A stretch of DNA of 64,000 bases from Paenibacillus silvisoli (GTDB lineage Bacteria > Bacillota > Bacilli > Paenibacillales > Paenibacillaceae). Below are positions 1-9,261 of this stretch, piece after piece; the stretch's first letter is position 1; the number at the start of each line of letters is the position of its first letter. The stretch is taken from contig NZ_CP133017.1 of assembly GCF_030866765.1 (NCBI RefSeq), positions 4,384,001 to 4,448,000 on the forward strand, written 5' to 3'. Both the position numbers and the translations under genes were made by a program. The notes under the pieces are model-generated. The model had not been told where the DNA came from and made no database searches. It saw nothing but the letters and a program-made list of their open reading frames with translations.

Positions 1-221
1 AAGATCGTATTCCGAAAAATAAGCTTGCTGTCGTCCAGCTCGAACATATAGCGGAAATTTTCGAGCCCGATCCAAGGCGATTTCAGAATGCCCACGCCCG
101 GATTGAAATCTTTGAAAGCCGTCAAGATTCCGTACATCGGAAACAGGTTATAAAAGAACAGCCAGATGAGCCCCGGCAGCAGCATGAGAACATAATGTTT
201 CGCAAATCCTTTGGTCCGCAT
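1..221 (-). CDS. ABC sugar transporter permease, LplB type (partial)
   Basis: The first 73 codons of an integral membrane permease of a carbohydrate ABC importer; the rest lies beyond the left window edge. The N-terminus starts MRTKGFAKHYVLMLLPGL and continues into a first membrane helix, then FYNLFPMYGILTAFKDF, which is typical of LplB/YtcP-type permeases paired with YesMN systems. The start is the ATG at 219-221, preceded by an AAGGGG-type ribosome site. It follows the solute-binding protein gene in the same direction, separated by a hairpin (245-275), so the two are probably co-transcribed. The substrate cannot be told from sequence; the family commonly imports oligosaccharides. Confidence 0.88.
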   Translation of the reverse strand, partial: MRTKGFAKHYVLMLLPGLIWLFFYNLFPMYGILTAFKDFNPGVGILKSPWIGLENFRYMFELDDSKLIFRNTI

Positions 222-244
222 CCTTCATTTCCCCTTACTAGGAA

Positions 245-275
245 GTCAAGACGAGTACAACGTACCCGTCTTGAC
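245..275 (-). promoter_or_regulatory. Intercistronic hairpin between binding protein and permease genes
   Basis: Arms 245-258 and 262-275 form a 14-bp stem with one mismatch and a 3-nt loop. On the minus strand, where the flanking genes are transcribed, no U-run follows, so it is not a strong terminator in that direction. A stem here commonly protects the upstream message and keeps the binding protein more abundant than the permease; that role is inferred. Confidence 0.6.
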
Positions 276-285
276 CGTTTTTGTG

Positions 286-2037
286 CTATTTGAGTTCGTT
301 GACCTCTTCCGTAATCTTGTCGCCGCCTTGATCCTTCCACTTCTGAACGAACGTATCGAAGGCATCCAGCTCTTCGCTGCCCATGATGATTTTGAGGAAG
401 GTTTCGTCTTCCAGCTTCTTCAGGTTCGTCCATCTGGATTCCATCGTCTTCGTTTGGGCGGTCGCAATGCTGCGTACCCAGTTGATGTCCGCATCCACGA
501 ACGTGGAGCCGCCGTTCAAGTGCGCATAGATATGCGTGAAAAATCCGGGATCGGCCGCTTGGTCGAACGTTTCGATATCGTAGCTGTCGAACGGCTCTTT
601 CTTGATTTTGTCGACATGCTTCGCCATTTCATAAGCCCAGCCGTAGTTGACTTGATCGAAGTCTTCCAGCTTCATTTCGCCTTTCAAATAGTTGCGAAGC
701 GAATTGACCGCGTACTCCAGCTGGTCGCCGGCGCCGAGAATGAGGAACAGCGGCACCTCTTGGGACGTCATCTGCTTGCCTGCCGTCAGCTTGTTGAACT
801 CATCGTCCTTGCCCCATTTATGAATCGACGTCATCTTAATGACCGCTTCCGGGTGCTTCGCCGACTTGCTCACGACGATATAGCTGCTTCCCGTCGCCTG
901 GTTCGAATTGAACTTGCCGGCAGCGTCAAGCGGAGCCGCATACGGACGCCAGTTCGCTTTCGGATCGTTCTTGATGTTGTCCGGAATGTTGTTATACGCC
1001 GACCACCACGGGCCGAAGAAGATGCCTGCCTGCCCGCTTGCCACAACCTCCGCCGTGCTTTTGCGAACGCCCAGCTCCTTGTCGAGGATGCCTTTCGCGT
1101 ACCAGTCGCGCATCATGCCGAGCGCCTGCTTCGTTTCCGGCGTGGTAGAGCCGTACACGGCATTGCCGTCCTTGTCTTTCACCCAAATGCCCGGGTAAGC
1201 GTCGTTGGCAAAGAACAAGGAGGAGAAGTTGTACCAATGGTCCGTCGAATTCAAGAAGGTGGAATAGAGCGTACCGCCCTGCTGCGTGCCAACGATGCCG
1301 ACCGTGTTCGCTCCGCCCATTTTGTTATCGATAAACGCTTTCGCGATCGTTTCCAAATCCTGCAGCGACTTCGGCGGCTGGAGCCCCAGCTTGTCGAGCC
1401 AGTCTTTCCGGATCCAGGTGAGCGGCGCGGAAGGCAGCGTCGTTTCCGGCAGCGCATACAGCTTGCCGTCGAACGTTACGCCATCCAAGAGGCCGGGGTT
1501 AGAATCGTAAACGGCTTTTAATTCCGGGCTCGCATATTTCTCGTATACCTCGTTCAAATCAGCCAGTTGACCCGCTTTCACCATCTGTCTAAGCTGCGTT
1601 TCGTTGACGACCATCGCATCCGGCAAGTCGTTGCTGGAAATCGCCAAGCTCACCTTTTGCTGATAGTCCGGTCCTTGAGCCGCTTCCCACGAATGCTTGA
1701 CGACGATATTGAATTTGTCCTTCAGCCACCGCGTGTACACATTGTCTTCCGCCGTATCGGTGCCGTCGAACTTGTAATTCGGATCGATCGCGCGGCCGAT
1801 GGACACTTCGACCGGCTCCGCGAATTTCGCGAACGGGTCGACAACCTCTTCCGCCGCCGTATTTTCGCTGCCGCCGCCATTGTTCGCTGCGGGTGCCGCA
1901 TTGCCGTTGTTCGAAGCGGCCGCATTGCCGTTCTGCGTCTCGCCATTGCCGCCGTTGCCGCCGTTATTGCCGCCGCATGCGGCCAAGCTTGCCGAAACCA
2001 GCAGCACGGACATGGCCGTTAATATACCCTTTCTCAT
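286..2037 (-). CDS. Extracellular solute-binding lipoprotein of sugar ABC importer (LplA type)
   Basis: A 583-residue lipoprotein that should capture a sugar ligand outside the membrane for the adjacent permease. The signal peptide has lipobox LAAC with Cys21, then a long Gly/Asn/Ala-rich linker to about residue 60, then an extracellular solute-binding family 1 fold. Recognisable features include DLPDAMVVNETQLRQMVKAG and LYALPETT. The length is normal for the large LplA-like binding proteins of Paenibacillaceae. The start has an upstream GAGGGGGAG ribosome site. It is preceded by yesN-type and yesM-type genes, which presumably sense the same sugar and activate this operon. The 159-bp gap upstream holds a TATAGT -10-like hexamer without a good -35, as expected for an activator-dependent promoter. 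Confidence 0.92.
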   Translation of the reverse strand: MRKGILTAMSVLLVSASLAACGGNNGGNGGNGETQNGNAAASNNGNAAPAANNGGGSENTAAEEVVDPFAKFAEPVEVSIGRAIDPNYKFDGTDTAEDNVYTRWLKDKFNIVVKHSWEAAQGPDYQQKVSLAISSNDLPDAMVVNETQLRQMVKAGQLADLNEVYEKYASPELKAVYDSNPGLLDGVTFDGKLYALPETTLPSAPLTWIRKDWLDKLGLQPPKSLQDLETIAKAFIDNKMGGANTVGIVGTQQGGTLYSTFLNSTDHWYNFSSLFFANDAYPGIWVKDKDGNAVYGSTTPETKQALGMMRDWYAKGILDKELGVRKSTAEVVASGQAGIFFGPWWSAYNNIPDNIKNDPKANWRPYAAPLDAAGKFNSNQATGSSYIVVSKSAKHPEAVIKMTSIHKWGKDDEFNKLTAGKQMTSQEVPLFLILGAGDQLEYAVNSLRNYLKGEMKLEDFDQVNYGWAYEMAKHVDKIKKEPFDSYDIETFDQAADPGFFTHIYAHLNGGSTFVDADINWVRSIATAQTKTMESRWTNLKKLEDETFLKIIMGSEELDAFDTFVQKWKDQGGDKITEEVNELK

Positions 2038-2196
2038 TTCGCTCCCCCTCAGGACCTATTCGTTTGTTTGACAATTTCACTATAGCACCCTCCTTGATTC
2101 CCCTGGGATGGAGCCTCATTCTGAGCATAGGTAGACGATTCTTCGCCGAAGCAGCCATGCAAATGAAAAATGTCTACCTTGCTTTCATACGGTTCT

Positions 2197-3564
2197 CTAC
2201 CTTTCCGCTGACGATTGCAGCCTGAACTCGCTTGGCAGCACGCCAACCTGCTCCCGGAACAAGCGGCTGAAATATTTCTCGTCGTTGTAGCCGATCTGCT
2301 CCGCGATCCATTGAATGGTTTTGGTCGTCGTTATCAAATATTCCTTCGCCCGCTCCATTCGAATATCACGCACGTAGTCGGTATAGGTCTGGCCCGCATA
2401 TTGCTTAAAGCATTGGCTGAAATAGCTGCCGCTCATATTGACCATCTGCGCGATATCCGCGGCCGGAATCGGCTCGCTTATATTCGACTGCGCCAAATGC
2501 ATCGCCTTCACGATGCTGTTCTGAATTTCCTGCGAGAAGAGCGGCTTCGCATTGGCTGCCCGAATAAGCTCCCGGACTTCCCGCAGCCAGGCTTCGAACC
2601 GATACCAGCTGGAGAAAAAATCGTCGATCGCAATCGGCTCGCCGAGCAGCTGCTGATACCGCCTGTTCCATTCGTCGGACATCGAGAAGAAGATGCGCGC
2701 CAGCCGGATCGGCGGCATTTTGCGGCTTTTCAGCTCCCGCACCATGGACTCGAATACAGCCGTTTCATAGATCCAATCCGCCGCGAGCCACTTCCCTTTG
2801 ATCTCCTCGATGTCGAAGCTTCTGTCCGCCTTCTCCGTTTCCGTCAACTCCGCTGCATTCACATGCAGTACACGTAACGTCGGGTCAAAATCATAGAACA
2901 GCTCGCTCTTCCGATATGATCTAAGCAGCTGAAGCACCGACTTGCGGTCCATCCCCGTTAGATGCGTGAAGCAGACCAGCGCCGCCGCCTGCCCATCAGG
3001 CCGATAGCTGTCCGCGTCCGGCATGACGCCCGCCCAGTACCACAGCCCGGCCTCCGCTTCTACGGCCTGCTCCGGCAGCGCCGAATCGGCTTCTTCGATA
3101 AGCGGCTGCAGCGAATACAAGGCATATAGCTCATCCGCGTGGAGCCAGGACTCCTCCTGCGCAGCCGCGGGCCTGGCCCCATCCTTTTGCTCCATCAGCG
3201 CTTTGATCCGGCCGAGGACGTCCTCGAACTGCTCCTTCTCCAGCTGCACCTTGGCGATATAATCGATGGCGCCCAGCCTAAGCGCCTCCTGCACATACTC
3301 GAAATCCTGATGCAGCGTAAGCACGACGATTTGAACCTGCGGGTACTGCTGCCGGACGACGCGCATCAGCTCGATGCCCGACATGACCGGCATGGACAAA
3401 TCGGTAATGAGCAAATCGACTTTGCTCTCCTCCATGAACTTAAGGGCGTTCATCCCGTTATTCGCCTCGCCGACGACCTCCATTCCGAAGGCCTGCCATG
3501 GCATCGCCGAAGCAAGGCCTTTCCGTACCAGCTTGTCATCATCTACGATTAAAACGCGTATCAT
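2197..3564 (-). CDS. Response regulator, AraC-family output (YesN type)
   Basis: A cytoplasmic transcription factor of 455 residues. Residues 1-120 are a receiver domain with acidic pocket DDD at 8-10, phospho-acceptor Asp55 in LLITDLSMP and a conserved Lys near 105. The middle region is variable, and the last ~100 residues are an AraC double helix-turn-helix (QMVNMSGSYFSQCFKQYAG, then AEQIGYNDEKYFSRLFR). It partners the histidine kinase encoded immediately upstream; the two ORFs overlap by 4 nt, so translation is coupled. The likely target is the binding-protein/permease operon downstream. Confidence 0.95.
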   Translation of the reverse strand: MIRVLIVDDDKLVRKGLASAMPWQAFGMEVVGEANNGMNALKFMEESKVDLLITDLSMPVMSGIELMRVVRQQYPQVQIVVLTLHQDFEYVQEALRLGAIDYIAKVQLEKEQFEDVLGRIKALMEQKDGARPAAAQEESWLHADELYALYSLQPLIEEADSALPEQAVEAEAGLWYWAGVMPDADSYRPDGQAAALVCFTHLTGMDRKSVLQLLRSYRKSELFYDFDPTLRVLHVNAAELTETEKADRSFDIEEIKGKWLAADWIYETAVFESMVRELKSRKMPPIRLARIFFSMSDEWNRRYQQLLGEPIAIDDFFSSWYRFEAWLREVRELIRAANAKPLFSQEIQNSIVKAMHLAQSNISEPIPAADIAQMVNMSGSYFSQCFKQYAGQTYTDYVRDIRMERAKEYLITTTKTIQWIAEQIGYNDEKYFSRLFREQVGVLPSEFRLQSSAER

Positions 3565-5294
3565 CCGTTTAATTCCCTCCCTACGATAGGGAGCCGCAGC
3601 GATACGACCGTCCCTTTTCCAATCTCGCTTCGAATGCGCAATGCAGCCGTCTCCCCATAGGTCGCTTTCAATATCCGCATCACATAGCGCATGCCGATCC
3701 CCATTCCTACCTTGTCCTTTTCTTTGCCATCCTCATAAAGCAGACGATCGATCATTTCCTGCCCCATGCCCGCTCCGTTATCCTGAATCGTAATTTGAAC
3801 CTCTTCATCCTTCAAACGAACGCCTACATAAATATAGCCGTCGTCGCTGACGCCATGATAGAGCGCATTTTCCACCAACGGCTGCAGCAGGAACCGCGGA
3901 CAAGCAATCGCGAGCGCCTGCTCGTCAACGTCGAGATCGACATCGAATTGAAAATCGTACCGGATCTGCTGCAGCTGCAAATACTCCTTCAGCGCTTGGA
4001 TTTCGTCTCCGACGTTCGATGTCTCGCCCATTTTGCCCAGATTGTAATGAAGCAGCTTATTTAACGACAGCACCAGCTTGTCGATTTCCTTCTGTCCGTT
4101 CATCAGCGCCAGCCAGTGAACCGTGTCCAACGTGTTCATCAGAAAATGCGGGTTGATCTGATAGAGCAGCTTCTCGACCTCCAAATCCGCTCTCCGCTTC
4201 TCCTTCGCCTCGATTTCTTCATATAACGCCCATATTTTCCCCTTCATCGTGCGGGTCTGATAGAGCAAATAATCGAATTCCGGGATGTGGGTGACCTCCG
4301 TATGCTCCTGCGCATTGGAGTGGATCAAGGACTTGATTTCCCGATGGAATTTATCCAGCGGCCGGTAGACCATCTTCCACAGCAGCCAGGAGAAGAAGAA
4401 CGCCACGATCAGAAAAGCGACGAATATACCGATTATCTGGATCAGCCACCGGTTCCGCTCGCGGTTTAGCTCTTTCTCCGGCATGACGGAAACAATGCTC
4501 CAGCCTTGATTACTGAACTCCCGATTCCAGAAGTAATCGCCGTGATAGCCGGACTGCTCGTCCGCATCGGTTACCGGAAATACGGATTGCTCGGCAAAAG
4601 CATCCGGCACTTCGCTAAACGCGATCCTTCCCTCGTTATCGAGCAGCAGCAGCCGGCGCGGGCTGTCTTTGCGGTTTTGCGGCGCGAATAGCGACTGAAT
4701 CGCCGTTCTGCCGGTTTCAATGTACAAATAAACATCCTGATCCGGAAGATTGACCTTCCTCATGATGCTGAACACATATTGATTAATGGAGCCGTTGTAG
4801 CTTTTATAAGGGCCGTAGTAGGTGATTTCCGAGAATTGCGCGAGAACCGGAAGCTTCTTCGGCGCGAACTCGCCTCTTACTCTGAAATTTTCAAACTCAT
4901 AGCTGTTCTGCTTGGGACGGTAGTACAGCATTAAGCCGACATTCGGATTGGAGAACGAAATGACGTTCAGCTCGGTCTTGATTTCATTCGTCAGCCGGAG
5001 CCGGTCGTAAGGCTTGCGCGCCTCCGCCAGCTGCTCGAACAGCTTATTCGTACTGCCGCCGTAAGCCAGTTGCTGCGATACATGGTTCAAGTTATTGAGC
5101 GCATTTTCCAATGTCATTAAGTCCTGCTTCAAATTGCTCTGGAGCGCGCTTTCCACCTTATTGCCGATGATGGAGTCAATGGTATAGAAGGAAATGAATC
5201 CCAGGCATATAAACGGCGTCAAGCTGCTGATCAAGAAGATAAAGATGATTCGATTTTTGAAGGTCACGTTTCGCAGCCGCAGCCATGACGTCAT
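3561..5294 (-). CDS. Sensor histidine kinase, YesM type
   Basis: A 577-residue membrane sensor kinase. A membrane helix near 13-35 is followed by an extracytoplasmic Cache-like sensing region (about 40-285), a second helix near 290-312, HAMP, and a His_kinase/HATPase module. The phospho-acceptor is His383 in INPHFLMNT, the hallmark of LytS/YesM-type kinases, and the ATP-binding N-box is LLQPLVENALYHG. It overlaps the cognate regulator gene by 4 nt. The pair most often governs uptake of extracellular oligosaccharides, which matches the ABC importer downstream. Confidence 0.95.
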   Translation of the reverse strand: MTSWLRLRNVTFKNRIIFIFLISSLTPFICLGFISFYTIDSIIGNKVESALQSNLKQDLMTLENALNNLNHVSQQLAYGGSTNKLFEQLAEARKPYDRLRLTNEIKTELNVISFSNPNVGLMLYYRPKQNSYEFENFRVRGEFAPKKLPVLAQFSEITYYGPYKSYNGSINQYVFSIMRKVNLPDQDVYLYIETGRTAIQSLFAPQNRKDSPRRLLLLDNEGRIAFSEVPDAFAEQSVFPVTDADEQSGYHGDYFWNREFSNQGWSIVSVMPEKELNRERNRWLIQIIGIFVAFLIVAFFFSWLLWKMVYRPLDKFHREIKSLIHSNAQEHTEVTHIPEFDYLLYQTRTMKGKIWALYEEIEAKEKRRADLEVEKLLYQINPHFLMNTLDTVHWLALMNGQKEIDKLVLSLNKLLHYNLGKMGETSNVGDEIQALKEYLQLQQIRYDFQFDVDLDVDEQALAIACPRFLLQPLVENALYHGVSDDGYIYVGVRLKDEEVQITIQDNGAGMGQEMIDRLLYEDGKEKDKVGMGIGMRYVMRILKATYGETAALRIRSEIGKGTVVSLRLPIVGRELNG

Positions 5295-5403
5295 CGCAAC
5301 AACCAGTCCTTTCCGAAAAAAGCTTTACCTATTATCATACCTCGAAATCGCGGATCGCGAGTACGAGAATTCGACACTATGGGGGTAGACGAATTTTAGT
5401 AAA

Positions 5404-5430
5404 AGAAAAAGCCCGAATCTCGGGCTTTTC
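5404..5430 (-). terminator. Rho-independent terminator
   Basis: A perfect 10-bp stem (5407-5416 with 5420-5429) and 3-nt loop, followed on the minus strand by a T-rich run. It lies just downstream of the GGDEF gene fragment at 5442-5502 and was probably that gene's terminator. Confidence 0.8.
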
Positions 5431-5441
5431 TCATGCGATGC

Positions 5442-5502
5442 TTACCTCGCCAGTTTCGCCGACGCGTAGAAAGCGATGCGGTTGCGCGTCTTCGTACGGC
5501 AC
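5442..5502 (-). pseudogene. C-terminal fossil of a GGDEF diguanylate cyclase gene
   Basis: Read on the minus strand, this stretch encodes KTRNRIAFYASAKLAR and a stop. It closely resembles the last residues of the intact GGDEF protein encoded at 5939-9073 (KMRNRVAVYELEEPAR and a stop). A terminator follows directly, as expected at a gene end. Homology stops where the repeat element at 5505 begins, so only about 20 codons survive. It could be the relic of a duplicated cyclase gene truncated by deletion or by arrival of the element. The match is short, so this is a tentative reading. Confidence 0.45.
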
Positions 5503-5504
5503 GT

Positions 5505-5687
5505 TAACGGTTGCCACGGACGCTATTTATCTCAAAATGGCCTATTTGAAAGTTTAACGGTTGCCAGAGAGGTTATTTGACGATTTGGGCAGCGAAATGT
5601 TCTGATTTGGGTCAAATAGCCGCTATGGCAACCGTTAGATGCTCAGAAGGCCTGTTTTTGAGCAAATAAGCTCCGTAGCAACCGTTA
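5505..5687. repeat. Four-unit inverted-repeat element, TAACGG family (copy A, 183 bp)
   Basis: Two forward units begin TAACGGTTGCCA at 5505 and 5555, and two inverted units end TGGCAACCGTTA (or TAGCAACCGTTA) at 5637 and 5687. With 22-nt units the offsets are 0, 50, 111 and 161. Outer units pair best with outer and inner with inner: the inner arms share about 27 nt, extending through TTATTTGAC. The whole can fold as a nested hairpin. The 644-bp gap 5295-5938 otherwise holds a terminator, a gene fossil, a hairpin at 5743-5783 and AT-rich sequence in which I see no gene. Confidence 0.85.
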
Positions 5688-5742
5688 GCGATAAAACGTA
5701 AGTAGGACAAGCTGCTGAATTCCCATGTGACTGAACTAATAT

Positions 5743-5783
5743 AAAAAAGAGGATCCTCTAGAATAAATCAAGGGGATCCTTTC
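5743..5783 (-). terminator. Probable terminator of the multi-PAS diguanylate cyclase gene
   Basis: GGATCC-containing arms at both ends of this stretch form an imperfect stem; on the minus strand the distal arm runs into TCTTTTTT. It lies about 155 bp after the stop codon at 5939. The distal arm contains a self-palindrome (GAGGATCCTC), so alternative folds exist. Confidence 0.5.
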
Positions 5784-5938
5784 AATATTACGCTCGCCTA
5801 CGTAAGCGAAACGGAGGACTTTAGATAGTCACACAACGGTGAGCGTATCAAACGTTTCAAGTATAATTTGACTCTGTATCGTTTGTCTATAACAATATAA
5901 TACTGCACTCGTATACAGCTTGCTCCGATATTGCACTC

Positions 5939-8900
5939 TTACCTCGCCGGTTCCTCAAGCTCATAAACCGCGACGCGATTGCGCATTTTCTTCGCCTCGT
6001 AGAGGCATTTATCCGCGCTCGCGATAAGGGCTTCCTCTTCATGCTGAAAATCCGGAACGACGGTCGCCGCGCCGAGACTGATCGTCACGAACGGACTAAC
6101 TGCCGACTTGCTGTGCGGGATCCGCTTGCTCTCGATCCGCCCGCGCACCAGCTCGGCCAGCCGTGCCGCCTGCTCCTTCGCCGTGTTCGGCAGCACGATG
6201 CTGAATTCCTCGCCGCCGTAGCGGGCGACGAAAGCTCCGGGCGAAGCGATCGCGTCCTGAAGGTCGGAAGCGACCGCCTTCAAGCAGACATCCCCGCCTT
6301 GGTGACCGTATGTATCGTTGTACAGCTTGAAATAATCGATATCGAGCATAATGAGCGACAACGGCTGCTGTGCCGCCATATGCCGCTGCCATTCCAACGC
6401 CAGCTGCTCGTTGAAATATCTGCGGTTGAATACGCCTGTCAGCCCGTCCAGCGAGGACAGCTTCTTCAGCTCCTCATAGGCCTGCTGCAGCTTCGATTCC
6501 ACGGCGAACCGGTTCGTAATATCCGTGATTGAAACCAGCGCGCTCGCGATTCCGCCGGCGCCGTCCTTTACGGGCGAAACGTTCACGGAGATCATGACGG
6601 TCGACCGATCCTCCCGCTGATAGATAAATTCATGGTTGAACACGGCTTGCCCGGAACGGAACACATGCGCGACCGGATAGTCTTCCTTCGATACCAGCTC
6701 TCCATTGAAGTTATACAGCGTCCATGCATCGTCCGAATAGGTACGGCTCAGAATGGACTCTTTCTCCAGCGCGAATATCCCTTCCGCCATCCGGTTCGCC
6801 ATCGTAATTTGCCCGCTGCTGTCCACCACGACGATGGCGTTCGGCACGGTGTCAATGATGGTGCTGAGCCAGTTCTCGCTGTCCTTCGCCGCTTGCTCCA
6901 GCTCCTTGCGCTCGGTCACGTTCTGGAAATAGATCGAGAGCCCTTCTCTAGACGGATAAATATGAACGCCGTACCAGGCATGCATGAACGGCAAATATTC
7001 CTCCATAAAGATGGGAACCTGATCGTCCATCGCGGTGCGGTAAGCAGCGAAAATTTCGGTTCCGATAATTTTCGGGAAGCATTCCCAAATTTGCCGCCCG
7101 ATGATCGACTCGCGGCTCTTGCCGAGTATTCGCTCCGCCTCGCTGTTGACATACGCAAAGCTCCAGTCGTTGTTCAGCGCCATGAACGCATCCGTAATGC
7201 TCTCCAAAATATTGTTCAGGCAGGCCTGCGTCTCCTTGAACGCTTCCTCCGCCTGCTTCAGCTGGGTCACTTCCCGGCTGACGGATAAGACGCCTTTCAC
7301 CTGGCCATCCATATCGCGCAGCGGCGAGTAAGAGGTCTGGTGATACGTCGTGCCGCCGACCGCCTTGATGGACCAATCCAACACCGAATTTTTCTCCTGC
7401 AGAGCTTTCCGCTGCGCTTCCTCATGCAGCTTCGCATTGTCCGCATTCAGCAGCTCATGTATCGTTTTGCCGGCATAATAGGACTGCGGATCTTGTATAA
7501 AAGCATCCAGCGACCGTCCATACACGCCGGTTAGCTTGAGCTCGGCATCGAAGGTCGATACGATCTCGTCCATCGAACCGACCAGCGTGCGAATGCGCTC
7601 TTCGCTCTCCATCATCGCCCGCTCGGCGGCACGCTGCTCGGTCACATCGATGCCGATGCCGATGATGGAAGGCGTGCCGTCCGATTCGCTGATCAGAAGC
7701 GTATTGGACCAGGCGATGAGGCGAAGCTCGCCGCTTCGCGTCCGCCAATGGTTCTCTTGCCGTACATTCCCTTTGGACGCCAGCACGTTGGCAAAATGAT
7801 CGCGAACCGCCTGATGCTCCCCTTCCGGCACGAACAGCTCGAAGATCGATCGGTGTTGCACTTCGCTGAAGGCGTAGCCGGAAATACGCTCGCTGCTCTG
7901 GTTATATTGAATGATGCGGCCGTCGCGATCGACGACGACAACGAGCGACGCAGCCGTTTCGATAATGGACGCAACGAAATTCCGCTCCGTCCGGAGCGCT
8001 CCGATCTGCTCCACAATCGTATCCGACATCGAATTGAACAGCCTGCACAGCTGTTGGAACTCCATCGCTGAATCCTTCATGAGCGCCGGATCGATCCGGT
8101 AGCTGTAGCCGCCGTCTTTAATCAGCTTCACGCCTGCCATGAGATGCCGGAGCGGCTGCGCCATTTTTCTCGCCGTCCTCAGCATGACGAACACCGCAGC
8201 CGCCATAGCGAGCAGCAGAAACAACGTAACGTACATTAATTCTTTATACAGCGCCGCATACACATCGCGTCTAGCCGCTTCGCCGACGATCAGCCATTGG
8301 TTCTGATTGACGTATTGATAAGTGCCATAGACGGTTACGCCTTGATCATTCGTATAAGGGCCATCCGTCACCGTTCCCTCTCGCGCTCGTTCCAATATAG
8401 CGGACGATGCCGTTAGCGGCGATTGCGAGTCTTCTGCGCCATCCCCGGCAATACGCTTGCCGTCCTTCCCGACCAGATACGTTTCTCCTTGCTTCCCATA
8501 TGAAAACTGTTTCATCAGCTGATCGATGGTAGCCAAATCGACGACGCCCATTGCAGCGCCAATAAACCTGCTGGACTCATCGTAAACCGGCGCCGCGAAC
8601 ACGATGATCGGCTTGCCGTCCAATCGGGACAGCAGGACATCGGAAATGGATTCGTTCCCATTCTGCGCCTCGATAAAGTAAGAACGATCCTTCAAATTGG
8701 TACGGTTGTCGCTAAGCGCGCTGTATCCGTCTTTGTCGATGAGCGCCAGCGATCTGAATTCCTTATGCTTGCTCTTGGCCGCCTCGAGAATGTCGGCAAC
8801 CTCATGCTTCTCCATGCGCTTAACCGCGGGCAGTCTCGCGATCATGCCGATCTCCGACATCGCGTCGGACATCCATTTATCTATATACTGCTTCTGCAGC

Positions 8901-9073
8901 GATATCGTTTGATCCAGCTGATGATGAATATCCCTTTTCTGCTGCTGGAGCTCGAAGGCCGAGAAGATCGCCGCGCAAACCAGCCCGACAAGAAGCACGA
9001 ACACGATTCCGAGCATGCGCAGTCTGCCATGCAGCATGCTAATTCCGACATTGCGATGAAGAAAGGCTTTCAT
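5939..9073 (-). CDS. Membrane diguanylate cyclase: Cache, HAMP, multiple PAS, GGDEF
   Basis: A 1044-residue c-di-GMP synthase. A membrane helix near 20-42 and another near 283-305 bracket an extracytoplasmic double-Cache sensor. HAMP follows, then about four PAS domains between roughly 370 and 880 (for example VVVVDRDGRIIQYNQSSERI and VVVDSSGQITMANRMAEGIF), then GGDEF from about 885. The active-site loop is GGEEF at 953-957 within RYGGEEFSIVLPN, so cyclase activity is expected. Several PAS domains suggest redox or ligand input as well as the outside signal. The neighbouring upstream gene also encodes a GGDEF protein, but a terminator separates them. No RxxD inhibitory site was obvious five residues before the loop. 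Confidence 0.93.
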   Translation of the reverse strand: MKAFLHRNVGISMLHGRLRMLGIVFVLLVGLVCAAIFSAFELQQQKRDIHHQLDQTISLQKQYIDKWMSDAMSEIGMIARLPAVKRMEKHEVADILEAAKSKHKEFRSLALIDKDGYSALSDNRTNLKDRSYFIEAQNGNESISDVLLSRLDGKPIIVFAAPVYDESSRFIGAAMGVVDLATIDQLMKQFSYGKQGETYLVGKDGKRIAGDGAEDSQSPLTASSAILERAREGTVTDGPYTNDQGVTVYGTYQYVNQNQWLIVGEAARRDVYAALYKELMYVTLFLLLAMAAAVFVMLRTARKMAQPLRHLMAGVKLIKDGGYSYRIDPALMKDSAMEFQQLCRLFNSMSDTIVEQIGALRTERNFVASIIETAASLVVVVDRDGRIIQYNQSSERISGYAFSEVQHRSIFELFVPEGEHQAVRDHFANVLASKGNVRQENHWRTRSGELRLIAWSNTLLISESDGTPSIIGIGIDVTEQRAAERAMMESEERIRTLVGSMDEIVSTFDAELKLTGVYGRSLDAFIQDPQSYYAGKTIHELLNADNAKLHEEAQRKALQEKNSVLDWSIKAVGGTTYHQTSYSPLRDMDGQVKGVLSVSREVTQLKQAEEAFKETQACLNNILESITDAFMALNNDWSFAYVNSEAERILGKSRESIIGRQIWECFPKIIGTEIFAAYRTAMDDQVPIFMEEYLPFMHAWYGVHIYPSREGLSIYFQNVTERKELEQAAKDSENWLSTIIDTVPNAIVVVDSSGQITMANRMAEGIFALEKESILSRTYSDDAWTLYNFNGELVSKEDYPVAHVFRSGQAVFNHEFIYQREDRSTVMISVNVSPVKDGAGGIASALVSITDITNRFAVESKLQQAYEELKKLSSLDGLTGVFNRRYFNEQLALEWQRHMAAQQPLSLIMLDIDYFKLYNDTYGHQGGDVCLKAVASDLQDAIASPGAFVARYGGEEFSIVLPNTAKEQAARLAELVRGRIESKRIPHSKSAVSPFVTISLGAATVVPDFQHEEEALIASADKCLYEAKKMRNRVAVYELEEPAR

Positions 9074-9218
9074 TGTCCGTCACTTCCCTTGCTGTAAACA
9101 GCTAGTCTATTTATGCATGATTTAGCAATTATTCGACACGCATTTGCCGTTTCCTCTATTTCTTCCATTTCGTTGTCAGTTTTTGTCGATCGCGCAGCTA
9201 CCGTTTCGTACACACAGC

Positions 9219-9249
9219 AAAAAAACCGGACGCAATTCTGCGCCCGGTT
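9219..9249 (-). terminator. Terminator of the MHYT-GGDEF-EAL gene
   Basis: An 11-bp stem (9224-9234 with 9239-9249, one G-T pair) with a 4-nt loop and a run of seven T on the minus strand. Confidence 0.88.
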
Positions 9250-9261
9250 CTGAACTATGTA

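Noticed and set aside
211-1521. Plus-strand 436-codon open frame
   Set aside because: Antisense shadow of the binding-lipoprotein gene; Arg/Val-rich composition and no ribosome site.
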